From: Niveispirillum cyanobacteriorum
GTDB lineage: Bacteria > Pseudomonadota > Alphaproteobacteria > Azospirillales > Azospirillaceae
Length of the DNA: 64,000 nucleotides
NCBI RefSeq assembly: GCF_002868735.1
Contig: NZ_CP025611.1
Coordinates: 171,001 to 235,000 of the forward strand
Reading direction: 5' to 3'
Both the position numbers and the translations under genes were made by a program. The notes beneath the pieces were generated by a model. It was given only the letters and a program-made list of their open reading frames with translations, was not told where the DNA came from and ran no database searches. Every line of letters starts with the position of its first letter. Position 1 is the stretch's first letter. Positions 27,369 through 36,311 of this stretch are shown piece by piece.

Positions 27369-27938
27369 TCAGGGTTGGTCAGCCAGGGTGGAAAGCCAGT
27401 CCCGCATCGCCGCCACTTCCCGCCGGATGAAATCCTCATCCTTGAAGGCGGTGGCCAGCGTCGCTACCCCCTGGCTGCGGCCAAGCAGGTGCAAGGCCAG
27501 TTCATCGGCGCGGGCGTCATTATGGCCCAGCAGCGTGAACTGCCGCGCCAGCCAGGAGCGGAACAGGGTGAAGATACGCGCCGCATCGGGCAGGGCGGCA
27601 TGGTCCAGCTTTGCCAACTCGTTCGATAGGGTGCCGACGGGGCAGCCATGGGCCATGATCTTCGCTTGGTTGATGATCAGGATATGGATGAAGCTGGTGA
27701 TGCGCGCCGCCGGCCCGTCTGCCGCCTCTTCCCACGCGTCCAGCATGGCCTGGGTATTGGCCAATCGCCGGTCGATGACGGCAGCCAGTATCTGGTCCTT
27801 GGCCTTGAAATGATAGGTGAGGTTGCCCCGCGCGATCCCCACCGCCGCTGCGATATCCGCCAGCGACGTATGGTCGAACCCGCGCTGATAAAACAGCGTG
27901 TCGGCGGCTTCCACGATTTGGGTGCGGGTGTCGGGCAT
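27369..27938 (-). CDS. TetR-family transcriptional regulator
   Basis: 189 aa. The N-terminal helix-turn-helix is clear: TLFYQRGFDHTSLADIAAAV followed by GIARGNLTYHFKAKDQILAAVI. The C-terminal ligand domain contains GCPVGTLSNEL, seen in the LmrA/YxaF-like C-terminal class. The start ATG 27938 lies 16 bp from an operator array (27954-27987), so it is expected to be autoregulated and to control the divergent dioxygenase gene. tag (copy 2) follows after 9 bp. The inducer is unknown. Confidence 0.92.
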   Translation of the reverse strand: MPDTRTQIVEAADTLFYQRGFDHTSLADIAAAVGIARGNLTYHFKAKDQILAAVIDRRLANTQAMLDAWEEAADGPAARITSFIHILIINQAKIMAHGCPVGTLSNELAKLDHAALPDAARIFTLFRSWLARQFTLLGHNDARADELALHLLGRSQGVATLATAFKDEDFIRREVAAMRDWLSTLADQP

Positions 27939-27953
27939 TGATGTCTAGGGTGA

Positions 27954-27987
27954 TTGACCTAAATTCAAGATAGGTCAACTGACCTAT
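27954..27987. promoter_or_regulatory. TetR-type operator array
   Basis: Three half-sites of one motif: TTGACCTA (27954-27961), TAGGTCAA (27971-27978) and TGACCTAT (27980-27987). The right two form ATAGGTCA-AC-TGACCTAT, a perfect 8-bp inverted repeat with a 2-nt centre. The left two form TTGACCTA-N9-TAGGTCAA. It lies in the 115 bp between divergent tetR and the dioxygenase start. Confidence 0.75.
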
Positions 27988-28053
27988 ATCCGTCAAGCTG
28001 TGAGATCGGGTTTGGTCTTTTCCGCCCTATCGCGCTGGGATATTCAGGTCTTC

Positions 28054-28719
28054 ATGACCGATTTGCATCCTCACGGTGCCATCCATCTGCCCCGGCTTGT
28101 GGCTACCACGCTGGTAGAACAACTGCGGGCCGACCTTGCGCCATTCCCGCTGGATCGACCGGGCCTGCGCCTGCGTGGGGTCACTGCGGTGGCGGCCCTT
28201 TTGGCACCGGATGGAGCCATGGGGCAGGCCGCAGCAGCCTTGATCGGTCCCCGCGCCATGCCCGTTCGTGCCCTGCTGTTCGATAAATCGTCCGCCCGGA
28301 ACTGGGCTGTCGGCTGGCATCAGGACCGCGTCATTGCCGTGAAGCAAAGGCTGGAGGTGTCGGGCTTCGGCCCCTGGTCCGTAAAAGAGGGTGTTATCCA
28401 TGTCGCCCCGCCGGTGGAGATATTGCGGGGCATGGTCACCCTTCGCCTGCATCTTGATCCGGTAGGGACAGAAAACGCCCCACTGCTTTACGCCCCCGGC
28501 AGCCATCGCCTTGGCATCGTCCCGGTCGGACAGGTGCCGGAATTCGTGGAACGCTGCGGTGTCGAAACCTCCCTGGCACAGGCCGGCGATGCCTGGGCCT
28601 ATTCCACCTTGATCCTGCACGCATCTGAGCCGGCTCTGTCACCGGATCGGCGGCGGGTGCTGCACGTGGATTATGCTGCTTGCTCCTTACCCGGCGGGCT
28701 GGAATGGCTGGGTATCTGA
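28054..28719 (+). CDS. Phytanoyl-CoA dioxygenase (PhyH)-like Fe(II)/2-oxoglutarate oxygenase
   Basis: 221 aa, cytoplasmic. The 2-His-1-Asp iron site is visible as His89-x-Asp91 in GWHQDRV and a distal His189 in LILHASEP, with the 2-oxoglutarate-binding Arg in DRRRVLHVDY. LYAPGSHRLG is the usual PhyH strand. The start ATG 28054 is preceded by CAGG; an in-frame GTG at 28000 would add 18 residues. The substrate is unknown; small bacterial PhyH enzymes hydroxylate varied compounds. Its promoter overlaps the tetR operator, so it is probably co-regulated with tetR-tag. Confidence 0.8.
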   Translation: MTDLHPHGAIHLPRLVATTLVEQLRADLAPFPLDRPGLRLRGVTAVAALLAPDGAMGQAAAALIGPRAMPVRALLFDKSSARNWAVGWHQDRVIAVKQRLEVSGFGPWSVKEGVIHVAPPVEILRGMVTLRLHLDPVGTENAPLLYAPGSHRLGIVPVGQVPEFVERCGVETSLAQAGDAWAYSTLILHASEPALSPDRRRVLHVDYAACSLPGGLEWLGI

Positions 28720-28801
28720 CCACCCTTCCGCCCCCGCCCCATTTCCGCCTATAAGCAAGGCTACATCGCCGCATCCCCATCACCCCGCATCCAGGGCCCC
28801 G

Positions 28802-30043
28802 ATGATCTTCACCCCCTTTGAGCGTATGGTCGCGTGGCGTTACCTGCGGGCGCGGCGGCAGGAGGGGACGGTGTCGGTCATCGCCGGCTTTTCCTTCATC
28901 GGGGTGGCGCTGGGTGTGGCGACCCTGATCATCGTTATGTCAGTGATGAACGGGTTCCGGGCTGAGCTGGTCAGCCGTATCCAGGGTGTCTCGGCCCATG
29001 CCGCTGTCAGCGTGGCGGGCGGCGGGCCGCTCACCGACTATGCCGCCCTGCTGGATCGGCTGCGCGCCGCCCCCGGTGTGACGCAGGTGATGCCGGTGGT
29101 GGAGGGGCAGGCGCTGGCCACCGTCAATGGCCGGGCCGTGGGGGTAAAGGTGCGCGGGCTGGAGGTTGCGGATTTTCAGACGCGGCCCATTGTGGGGCGC
29201 AGCGTGATCCGCGGCCTGTCTGACCTGGGGGAGGATGGGGTGGCGCTGGGCTTTAACCTGTCCCGCTCGCTGGGCATTTCGGCGGGTGGCAATGTCACCC
29301 TGATCAGCCCGAAGGGCACGGTCACGGCCTTTGGCACCATGCTGCGGCGAAAGGAATTTCCCGTCTATGCCGTGGTTGATCTGCGCATGCCCGAACAGGA
29401 TGCCAACCTGATCTATATGCCGCTGCCGGCCTCCCAGGCATTTTTCCGCATGGGCCAGGGGGTCAGCGCCATTGACGTGTTCGTCAGCGACCCGCGCGAT
29501 GTGGACGCGATGCGCGCCAGCCTGGAAGCGGCGGCAGGCCCCGGTTTCACCGTCACCGACTGGCGACAGGCCAACAAAGGGCTGGTGACGGCGCTGGGGG
29601 TGGAGCGGGTGGCGATGTTCGTGGTGCTGACCCTGATTATCCTGGTCGCCAGTTTCAATATCGTCTCCTCCATGGTCATGCTGGTGCGCGGCAAGGCGGC
29701 CAGCATCGCCATCCTGCGCACCATGGGGGCGCAGCGCGCGTCCGTGTCGCGCATCTTCCTACTGGCCGGTGCCTCAATTGGGGCTGTCGGCACGCTGGTC
29801 GGGTTCGCTCTGGGTATCCTGCTGACCGTGAATGTGCAGGCCATCGGTTATGCCCTGGGTCAGGTGCCGGGCATCGCGGGGTCACAGATGCTGCTGTTCC
29901 TGACCACCCTGCCGGCCATCATCGATTGGTCGGAAGTCACCCTGGTGGTGGCGCTGGGCCTGTTCCTGTCGGTGGGGGCCACGCTGTATCCCGCCCGCCG
30001 GGCGGCCTCGATGGACCCGGTGGAGGCGCTGCGCCATGGCTGA
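28802..30043 (+). CDS. LolC/LolE-family lipoprotein-releasing permease (first of tandem pair)
   Basis: 413 aa inner-membrane component of the Lol ABC complex that extracts lipoproteins and hands them to LolA. Architecture: one N-terminal membrane helix (FSFIGVALGVATLIIVMSVM), a periplasmic MacB-like domain of about 200 residues, and three C-terminal helices ending with TLYPARRAASMDPVEALRHG. The start MIFTPFERMVAWRYL is the canonical family N-terminus. Its stop overlaps the next paralogue by 8 bp (ATGGCTGA), so the two are translationally coupled. This one has the IIVMSVMNGFRAEL signature typical of the common alphaproteobacterial LolC/E. Confidence 0.92.
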   Translation: MIFTPFERMVAWRYLRARRQEGTVSVIAGFSFIGVALGVATLIIVMSVMNGFRAELVSRIQGVSAHAAVSVAGGGPLTDYAALLDRLRAAPGVTQVMPVVEGQALATVNGRAVGVKVRGLEVADFQTRPIVGRSVIRGLSDLGEDGVALGFNLSRSLGISAGGNVTLISPKGTVTAFGTMLRRKEFPVYAVVDLRMPEQDANLIYMPLPASQAFFRMGQGVSAIDVFVSDPRDVDAMRASLEAAAGPGFTVTDWRQANKGLVTALGVERVAMFVVLTLIILVASFNIVSSMVMLVRGKAASIAILRTMGAQRASVSRIFLLAGASIGAVGTLVGFALGILLTVNVQAIGYALGQVPGIAGSQMLLFLTTLPAIIDWSEVTLVVALGLFLSVGATLYPARRAASMDPVEALRHG

Positions 30044-31283
30044 CCGTTCCCGCATGTTCGGCATTCTGGAGCGCTGGATCGCCTTTCGCTATCTGGGGGC
30101 GCGCCGGCAGGAGGGATTCATCTCCGTCATTGCCGGCTTCTCCTTCCTCGGCATCGCCCTGGGCGTGGCGACGCTGATCATCTCCCTGTCGGTGTTCAAC
30201 GGGTTTCAGCGCGACTTGTTGTCCCGCGTCCTGGGTTTCCAGGGGCATGTCGTGGCCATGGGCCAGTATGGCCCGTTCCAGGCGTCCGACGCGTTGGTGG
30301 AGGGGGTGCGCGGCGTGCCGGGTGTGGTGTCGGTGATGCCCAGCCTGGATGCGCAGGGCCTGCTTTCCTATCGCGATTTTGCCGGCGGCGTGCTGGTCAA
30401 GGCGCTGCGCCCCGCCGACATGGCCGCCCGGCCCGCCTTTGCCGATGCCCTGGTGGAAGGAACACTGGCGGAAGGCGACGGCATCGCCATCGGCAAGCGC
30501 ATGGCCGACAATGGCCGTATCAAGATCGGCGATCGGGTCACCATCCTGTCACCGCAGGTGGATGCGGGCGGTGGCCCGCCCCGGTCGCGTGCCTTCACCG
30601 TGACCGGCATCGTGGCGCTGGGCGTGTCGGAGTTTGACAACACGCTGGTCCTGATGGACCTGGAGACAGCGCAGGAATTCTTTCAGTTGGACGGCAATGT
30701 GACGGCGGTGGAGGTAACCTTCACCGATCCCGCCCTGGGCCCGGCCCGCATGGCCGATGTCGCGGCGCGTCTGCCCGCTGGCCTGCACGTCCAGAACTGG
30801 CAGCAGGTGAACGGCGCCTTTTTCAGCTTCATTGAGACGCAGCGCAATGTCGTCTCCCTGATCCTGGGCATGATCGTCGTGGTGGCGGCCTTCAACATCA
30901 TTTCCGGCATGATCATGATGGTTCAGGACAAGGGGCGAGAGATCGCCATCCTGCGCACCATGGGGGCCGGTCGCGGCACCATCCTGCGCATCTTCCTGAT
31001 GTCCGGCGCTTCGATTGGTGTTGCGGGCACCACTGCGGGCCTGATCCTGGGGGTGACCTTGTCGGGCCATATGGAACAGTTGCGCCAACTGGTGAAGGCG
31101 GCCACCGGCGTCGATCCGTTCAATTCGGACATCTATTTTTTGTCCTCCTTGCCCTCCTTCACCGATCCGTGGCAGGTGGCGCAGGTGGCGGTTGCATCCG
31201 TGGCCCTGTCGCTGCTGGCCACGCTGTATCCATCCTGGCGGGCGGCGAAGCTGGACCCCGTCGAAGCCCTTCGATACGAGTGA
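30036..31283 (+). CDS. LolC/LolE-family lipoprotein-releasing permease (second of tandem pair)
   Basis: 415 aa with the same layout as its upstream neighbour: membrane helix, periplasmic domain, three C-terminal helices, ending TLYPSWRAAKLDPVEALRYE. The two share the N-terminal RYL-ARRQEG-SVIAGFSF pattern but diverge in the periplasmic domain, and here the first-helix end reads IISLSVFNGFQRDL. With two different permeases and one ATPase the cluster could form a LolCDE heterocomplex as in enterobacteria; most alphaproteobacteria are described with a single LolF-type permease. Which one is functionally LolC or LolE cannot be told from sequence alone. Confidence 0.92.
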   Translation: MADRSRMFGILERWIAFRYLGARRQEGFISVIAGFSFLGIALGVATLIISLSVFNGFQRDLLSRVLGFQGHVVAMGQYGPFQASDALVEGVRGVPGVVSVMPSLDAQGLLSYRDFAGGVLVKALRPADMAARPAFADALVEGTLAEGDGIAIGKRMADNGRIKIGDRVTILSPQVDAGGGPPRSRAFTVTGIVALGVSEFDNTLVLMDLETAQEFFQLDGNVTAVEVTFTDPALGPARMADVAARLPAGLHVQNWQQVNGAFFSFIETQRNVVSLILGMIVVVAAFNIISGMIMMVQDKGREIAILRTMGAGRGTILRIFLMSGASIGVAGTTAGLILGVTLSGHMEQLRQLVKAATGVDPFNSDIYFLSSLPSFTDPWQVAQVAVASVALSLLATLYPSWRAAKLDPVEALRYE

Positions 31284-31286
31284 AAA

Positions 31287-31967
31287 ATGGCCGAGATCGT
31301 CCTGCGCCTGACCGGCATCCACCGCTCCTTTACGCAGGTAGAAACGCCGCTGCATGTGCTGCGCGGTGTCGATGCCGCCATCCAGGCGGGGGAGATGGTG
31401 GCCCTGGTGGGGCCCAGCGGGGCTGGCAAATCAACCCTGCTGCATATCGCGGGCCTGCTGGAAGCTGCCGACAAGGGCGGGATTGAGATTGCGGGGCAGA
31501 AGGCCGACGGTTTGAACGATGCCGAACGCACCGCCATCCGCCGCGATAAGATCGGCTTCGTCTATCAGTTCCATCACCTGCTGCCGGAATTCACGGCAGA
31601 GGAAAACATCACCATCCCGCAGATGCTGGCCGGTGTGTCGCGTTCGGTGGCAAAGGACCGGGCGCGCGAATTGCTGGGCCTGGTCGGCCTGTCCGCCCGC
31701 GCCGGTCATCGCCCGGCCAAACTGTCTGGTGGGGAGCAGCAGCGCGTGGCCATCGCCCGCGCGCTGGCCAACCGTCCGCGCCTGCTGATCGCTGATGAGC
31801 CGACGGGCAATCTGGACATGCACACGTCCGAAAAGGTGTTCGCCCTGTTCGCCGATCTGGTGCGCGGGCAGGGGCTTGGCGCCCTGGTCGCCACCCATAA
31901 CCTGGATCTGGCGCGGCGCATGGACCGGGTGGTGGAGATGCGCGACGGTTTGCTGGTGGCGGGCTGA
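31287..31967 (+). CDS. lolD: Lipoprotein-releasing system ATP-binding protein
   Basis: ATPase of the Lol complex, 226 aa, cytoplasmic face. Walker A is [10 protein letters not shown], the ABC signature is [15 protein letters not shown], Walker B is [12 protein letters not shown], and the switch His is in VATHN. The Q-loop [18 protein letters not shown] contains the LolD-type pattern. It begins 3 bp after the second permease gene. Confidence 0.95.
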   Translation: MAEIVLRLTGIHRSFTQVETPLHVLRGVDAAIQAGEMVALVGPSGAGKSTLLHIAGLLEAADKGGIEIAGQKADGLNDAERTAIRRDKIGFVYQFHHLLPEFTAEENITIPQMLAGVSRSVAKDRARELLGLVGLSARAGHRPAKLSGGEQQRVAIARALANRPRLLIADEPTGNLDMHTSEKVFALFADLVRGQGLGALVATHNLDLARRMDRVVEMRDGLLVAG

Positions 31968-31970
31968 TCC

Positions 31971-32840
31971 ATGGCCACGCTGTCCGATATCCCCCTGCCC
32001 AGCGGTTACCGTGCCGATTGGGTCCTGTCCTACCATGGCCGTGACCCGGACGGGCTGTCGGAACGGGTGGTGGACAATGTAATCACCAAGGTCCTGGCCC
32101 CGGCGGGCCGGGCCATCCGGGTCGATATCACGATCCACCCCACCCACGCCGCCCTGACCGCTGATCCCGCCGCCCTGACCGATGCGGAGATGAACAGCCT
32201 GTCGGCATCCGTGGCCCGCATGCTGGGCGTGTCGGGCGATGTATCGGGGCTGGAGGCGCTTGCGGCACAGGATGCACAGGTGGCGCGCCTGCTGTCGCGC
32301 TGTGGCCCCGGCCTGCGTCTGCCCCAGACAGCAGGTGTGTTTGAGGCCATGTGCTGGGCCGTGGTAGGCCAACAGGTCAATCTCCGTTTCGCGGGGCAGT
32401 TGCGCCGCACCCTTATTGAACTGGCCGGCATCCCTCACGCGTCGGGCATGAAGGCACACCCCACGCCGGCCGGCATCGCGGCCCTGGACCCCGAGCATCT
32501 GGGCACCCTTAAATTCTCGCGCTCAAAGGCTGCCTACCTGATCAATGCCGCACGTAGCGGGATTGATTTCGAAGGGCTGCCCCATGGCGATGCCGCAACC
32601 GCAGAGGCGGCAATGACAGGGGTAAAGGGCATCGGACCCTGGACGCGGGCCTATGTCCTGCTGCGCGCCTGCGCCTTTCCCGATGTCGCCCCCATCGGAG
32701 ATGCGGGCTTGTCGGCGGCACTCCAGAATTTCCATGGGCTGGACCACAGGCCGGGTCCCGCGGAGCAGGAGGCCCTGATGCGCCCCTTCGCGCCGTGGCG
32801 CAGTCTGGCCACGGCGCATCTGTGGGCGGGCTGGGCTTAA
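31971..32840 (+). CDS. alkA: DNA-3-methyladenine glycosylase II (AlkA-like)
   Basis: Broad-range alkylated-base glycosylase of the HhH-GPD superfamily, 289 aa. The helix-hairpin-helix GVKGIGPWTRAYVLLRACAF is followed by the catalytic Asp (Asp244 in PIGDAGL). The FEAMCWAVVGQQVNLRFAGQ helix is the usual entry of the HhH-GPD core, and the N-terminal about 100 residues correspond to the AlkA_N fold. It is placed 3 bp after lolD, probably read from the same transcript. Together with two Tag genes, the window has three 3-methyladenine glycosylases. Confidence 0.92.
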   Translation: MATLSDIPLPSGYRADWVLSYHGRDPDGLSERVVDNVITKVLAPAGRAIRVDITIHPTHAALTADPAALTDAEMNSLSASVARMLGVSGDVSGLEALAAQDAQVARLLSRCGPGLRLPQTAGVFEAMCWAVVGQQVNLRFAGQLRRTLIELAGIPHASGMKAHPTPAGIAALDPEHLGTLKFSRSKAAYLINAARSGIDFEGLPHGDAATAEAAMTGVKGIGPWTRAYVLLRACAFPDVAPIGDAGLSAALQNFHGLDHRPGPAEQEALMRPFAPWRSLATAHLWAGWA

Positions 32841-32843
32841 CCT

Positions 32844-35800
32844 CTAGCCCAGTTCGGTAATGGTCACCGCCCGGCCCTGGACATAGCCGTACAGGAGATA
32901 ATGGGTCAGCGGGTTCATGTTCATGGCCACAACGTTGGGATTGTCATCCAGATAGGTGCTGGTATCGAACCAGCGTGACGGGTCGCGCCCTTCCTTCCAG
33001 CCATAGGTGTTATAGTGGGTCAGGGCATCCATGCCTGCAGCGGCCACATCCTTATTGGTGGCAAGGTACCAATCTGTATCGAAGAAGATGTTGGGATCGC
33101 GCCCTTCCTTGGCGCCATATTGCACATAATGCTCCCAAGAACTGCGGAAGGCCCGCCCGACGCCGCTGACCTCTGCCACGTCGGGGTTCTGGGCCAGGTA
33201 GAAGGACTCATCGAACAGCACCAGTGTGCCATCCAGACGCGCTGGTGACGCCCGGAATTCCGACCGGCCAACGGCCAGATAATGGGCTTCCCCGCTGGCA
33301 TACTGGCCCGCCTTGACCATGGCCGCCACATCGGGATACAGCGCCAGATAGGCTGCTTCATCAAACTGAGTTGTGTCATAGGGGCGATAGGGCGTGTTCG
33401 GCTGCGGTGCGCGCAGCGGGATGGCGTTATTGCCCAGGATGGCGATTTCCACCCCGAACATATCGTCGATACCGTTGCCGTTACCCCTTGTATCGGTGAC
33501 GCGGTAGTGGAACTGCCCCTCCGACTGCCAGATGCTATCGATGAAAATCTGGCGCCCGACAAGGTCGGCGCTGCCGGTATAACGGACAGCGTCGATGCCA
33601 CCACCACCTACAAACCGGTCATTGCTGAGGCTGCCAATCAGCAGGTCGGACCCGGCACCGCCCATGACCGTGACGGGCTGGAAATCCTTCGACGTGGGGT
33701 CGAAATCCTGGACGAAGTTCCTGGCGGTCAGGGCTGTTGGGTCGATGTTCGAGAACCGGATCAAAGCCCCTGGCGGGGTTTTGATATAGGGACTCTGGGC
33801 CAGTGGATCAGCGTTGACCATCAGCAGCGTATCGCTGCCATCCTTGACCAGATAGAAATATCGGCCAAGCGGTGTCCCGGCCTCGATATTCCACAGGTTC
33901 GGCATGACCTTCGACAGGTCGATCACATCGGCAGCCTTGTCGAAATCGGTAATCGTCACTGTGTTGATTGGCAGGCCACCGAACAACGATGGCAAACCGT
34001 TGGGGGTGAAACGGTCAGCGCCGGCACCGCCGGTCAGGCTGCCCTCGCTGGCCTGGATCACATCATCGCCGGCCCCGCCATCGAGGCTTGATGCGCCATA
34101 GGTTGAAATAAGCGTATCGTTACCATCGTCACCAAACACGAGGTCACCGCTGCCGGCATTGGTGATGATATCGTTGCCGGCACCGCCGCGCATCGTGTCG
34201 GGAAAGGAATCTCCGGAACCCAGGGCATAGATCGGGTCGGAATACCATTGCAGGACATCGCTGCCGTCACCGCCTTCCAGCAGTTCCGACCCGATCGATC
34301 CCATCAACGTATCGCTGCCAGCCCCGCCGAACATCTCACTGTTCATGGCGCCGCTGATCCGGTCGGCGCCGTCGCCACCATGGATGGTGGCGCCCACACC
34401 GCCGGTCAGCGTGTCATTGCCGTCATCGCCGTTGATGACATCCGTGATACCGCCGCCACGGATCGTGTCATTGCCGCTGCCGCCCGACAGCTTGTTGGTA
34501 CCCGTGGCATCAGAAATGAAATCATTGCCGCCATTGCCCTGGATCGTGTCGTTGCCGAAGCCGCCGACCAGCGTCTCCCCGGCATCGGTACCCGTCTGGG
34601 TCAGGTTGGATTGGTCGAAACGGGTGGTGGCGACAATGCCGCCCGCGAAGTTCCCGGCCACAAGGCTGCTGGCCTGGACATTGGCCAGGACGGCCAGGGT
34701 CCGCCCGGCCTGCCCACCGCCCGAATCCTCGTCAATAAGGATATGGGTATTGGCACCAATCTGGCCCAGCCAGATATAGCGCGCGAGATCGGCACCGGGC
34801 TTATAGCCCAGAAGCGTGTCAAGGATGGCCGTCAGGTCCAGCGTATCGCCACCTGCCCCTGGCGTGAAATCGGTGATGAACAGCTCCGACACAGAACCGG
34901 TCGATTGGCGATAATCGGTGATGACAAACCGGTCGCGGCCACCACCACCCGTTGCTCGACCGCCGGCCAGAGTCAGGACATCATCGCCCAGGCCCCCCTG
35001 GAAGGTCGCGTTCAAGGCGGTCAGAACGTCATTTCCGTCGCCGCCCACCAGCAGGTCAAACCCCGACCCACTGATGATCGTATCATTGCCGGCCCCGCCA
35101 TCATAAACGCTGCTGTTGAAGTCAGGGGATGATGAACTGTCGATCAGGTCGTTGCCGTTGCCCGCGCTGACATTGTCATTGCCGCCGCCAGGCATGATCA
35201 CATCGTTGCCGTCCCCACCACTGATCGTGTCGCTGCCGCGACCGCTGGTGATCGTGTCGTTGCCGTCATCTCCCGACAGGCTGTTGCCCAGGCCGCTGAC
35301 ATCAGAAATGACATCATTTCCAGCCCCGCCCGTGATGGTATCGTACCCCCAGCCGCCTGCCAGGGTGTCGTCACCGTCGGAGCCCTGAACCGTCGAACTA
35401 TCGGTCACAATCAGGGTGCTGGGCTTGAAACCACCCGTGAAATGCCCGCTATTCAGCGCCGACAAAGTCACGTTGCGGAAGGTGACGAGTGTCTGTGTGG
35501 CATAGGTTGCACCCGCGCCGTCACGGTCCAGGCGTAGCAGCGTGTCGTTGCCGCTCAGCTCCAACCACAGGAAACGTCCGAACGGGTTCCCACCTGTATA
35601 ACCCTGAAGGCTGGGCAGGATGCTGGTCAGATCCAGACTGTCCCCCAAGGCGCCCACCGCAAAATCGGTGAGGGTGACAGACCATTCCTGCCCCTGATCA
35701 GGGTTGCCAAGCGCGCCGATCACAAACCGGTCGCGTCCGCTGCCGCCGCTGGCGATGCCGTCGGACAGGGTGATGGTGTCGGCACCGGTGCCGCCAACGA

Positions 35801-36164
35801 TGGTGCCGCGCTGGGCGGTCAGAACGTCATCGCCGGCCCCGCCATCGATTTGTTCTTCACCCAGGCTGCTGGTGATCGTGTCATTACCCGCCCCGCCATA
35901 GGCAAGGTCGATATCGCCAAAGGCGGCGGATGTCAGGTCGATGCGGTCATCCCCCGCACCACCATCCAGCGTGTCATAGCCAGCACCGCCGGTCAGGCTG
36001 TCATTGCCATCGCCCCCCGACAGGCTGTCATTGCCGGAAACACCTGTGATCGTGTCATCCAGGTTCCCGCCCATGATTGTATCGTCCTGGATGGTACCCG
36101 TCTTGATCTCGCCTGCGGCCATTTCCACGCGTTCCCTTAGATCATCGCCTATTGGAAACAACAT
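32844..36164 (-). CDS. Modular RTX-type calcium-binding protein
   Basis: 1,106 aa from ATG 36164; GTG 36206 and ATG 36122 are alternative starts. No Sec signal peptide, so export by a type I secretion system is expected, but none is encoded here. From the N-terminus it has three units. Each is a block of GG-x-G-x-D nonapeptides forming calcium beta-rolls, then a domain beginning GDxLDLTxIL or ADVIDLSKVM and ending near NFxxGF (about 75 aa, resembling T1SS-associated repeats). After a short linker the C-terminal 170 residues are four copies of a roughly 45-aa repeat of the form F-D-x-x-x-Y-L-x-x-N-P-D-V-A ... H-Y-x-x-Y-G-x-x-E-G-R-D-P. A role in surface adhesion or matrix is an inference. Confidence 0.85.
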   Translation of the reverse strand: MLFPIGDDLRERVEMAAGEIKTGTIQDDTIMGGNLDDTITGVSGNDSLSGGDGNDSLTGGAGYDTLDGGAGDDRIDLTSAAFGDIDLAYGGAGNDTITSSLGEEQIDGGAGDDVLTAQRGTIVGGTGADTITLSDGIASGGSGRDRFVIGALGNPDQGQEWSVTLTDFAVGALGDSLDLTSILPSLQGYTGGNPFGRFLWLELSGNDTLLRLDRDGAGATYATQTLVTFRNVTLSALNSGHFTGGFKPSTLIVTDSSTVQGSDGDDTLAGGWGYDTITGGAGNDVISDVSGLGNSLSGDDGNDTITSGRGSDTISGGDGNDVIMPGGGNDNVSAGNGNDLIDSSSSPDFNSSVYDGGAGNDTIISGSGFDLLVGGDGNDVLTALNATFQGGLGDDVLTLAGGRATGGGGRDRFVITDYRQSTGSVSELFITDFTPGAGGDTLDLTAILDTLLGYKPGADLARYIWLGQIGANTHILIDEDSGGGQAGRTLAVLANVQASSLVAGNFAGGIVATTRFDQSNLTQTGTDAGETLVGGFGNDTIQGNGGNDFISDATGTNKLSGGSGNDTIRGGGITDVINGDDGNDTLTGGVGATIHGGDGADRISGAMNSEMFGGAGSDTLMGSIGSELLEGGDGSDVLQWYSDPIYALGSGDSFPDTMRGGAGNDIITNAGSGDLVFGDDGNDTLISTYGASSLDGGAGDDVIQASEGSLTGGAGADRFTPNGLPSLFGGLPINTVTITDFDKAADVIDLSKVMPNLWNIEAGTPLGRYFYLVKDGSDTLLMVNADPLAQSPYIKTPPGALIRFSNIDPTALTARNFVQDFDPTSKDFQPVTVMGGAGSDLLIGSLSNDRFVGGGGIDAVRYTGSADLVGRQIFIDSIWQSEGQFHYRVTDTRGNGNGIDDMFGVEIAILGNNAIPLRAPQPNTPYRPYDTTQFDEAAYLALYPDVAAMVKAGQYASGEAHYLAVGRSEFRASPARLDGTLVLFDESFYLAQNPDVAEVSGVGRAFRSSWEHYVQYGAKEGRDPNIFFDTDWYLATNKDVAAAGMDALTHYNTYGWKEGRDPSRWFDTSTYLDDNPNVVAMNMNPLTHYLLYGYVQGRAVTITELG

Positions 36165-36311
36165 GAAATACCCGGAATCTGTCAATGGACCCTGCGATGC
36201 TCCCACCCGAAAGAGGCATGTGGGGTTGCCATAAATTCGCCCAGAGCCGGGTGCATCTTATCACCATGAACGACGTTCGTTACGGACGTCCCGATTGCTG
36301 GTGAGGCTATC

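Noticed and set aside
28054..28719. Possible AlkB-type DNA dealkylation enzyme beside tag
   Set aside because: The iron site and strand pattern (GWHQD, LYAPGSHRLG) fit PhyH rather than AlkB, and the AlkB nucleotide-recognition region is not visible.
32940..32985. tRNA-like GGTATCGAACCAGC string
   Set aside because: It lies inside the RTX coding sequence and does not fold into a cloverleaf; no other tRNA was seen.
33282..35132. Plus-strand frames opposite the RTX protein gene
   Set aside because: They reflect the repeated calcium-binding codons read backward (Val/Ile/Ala-rich repeats) and lack starts with ribosome-binding sites.
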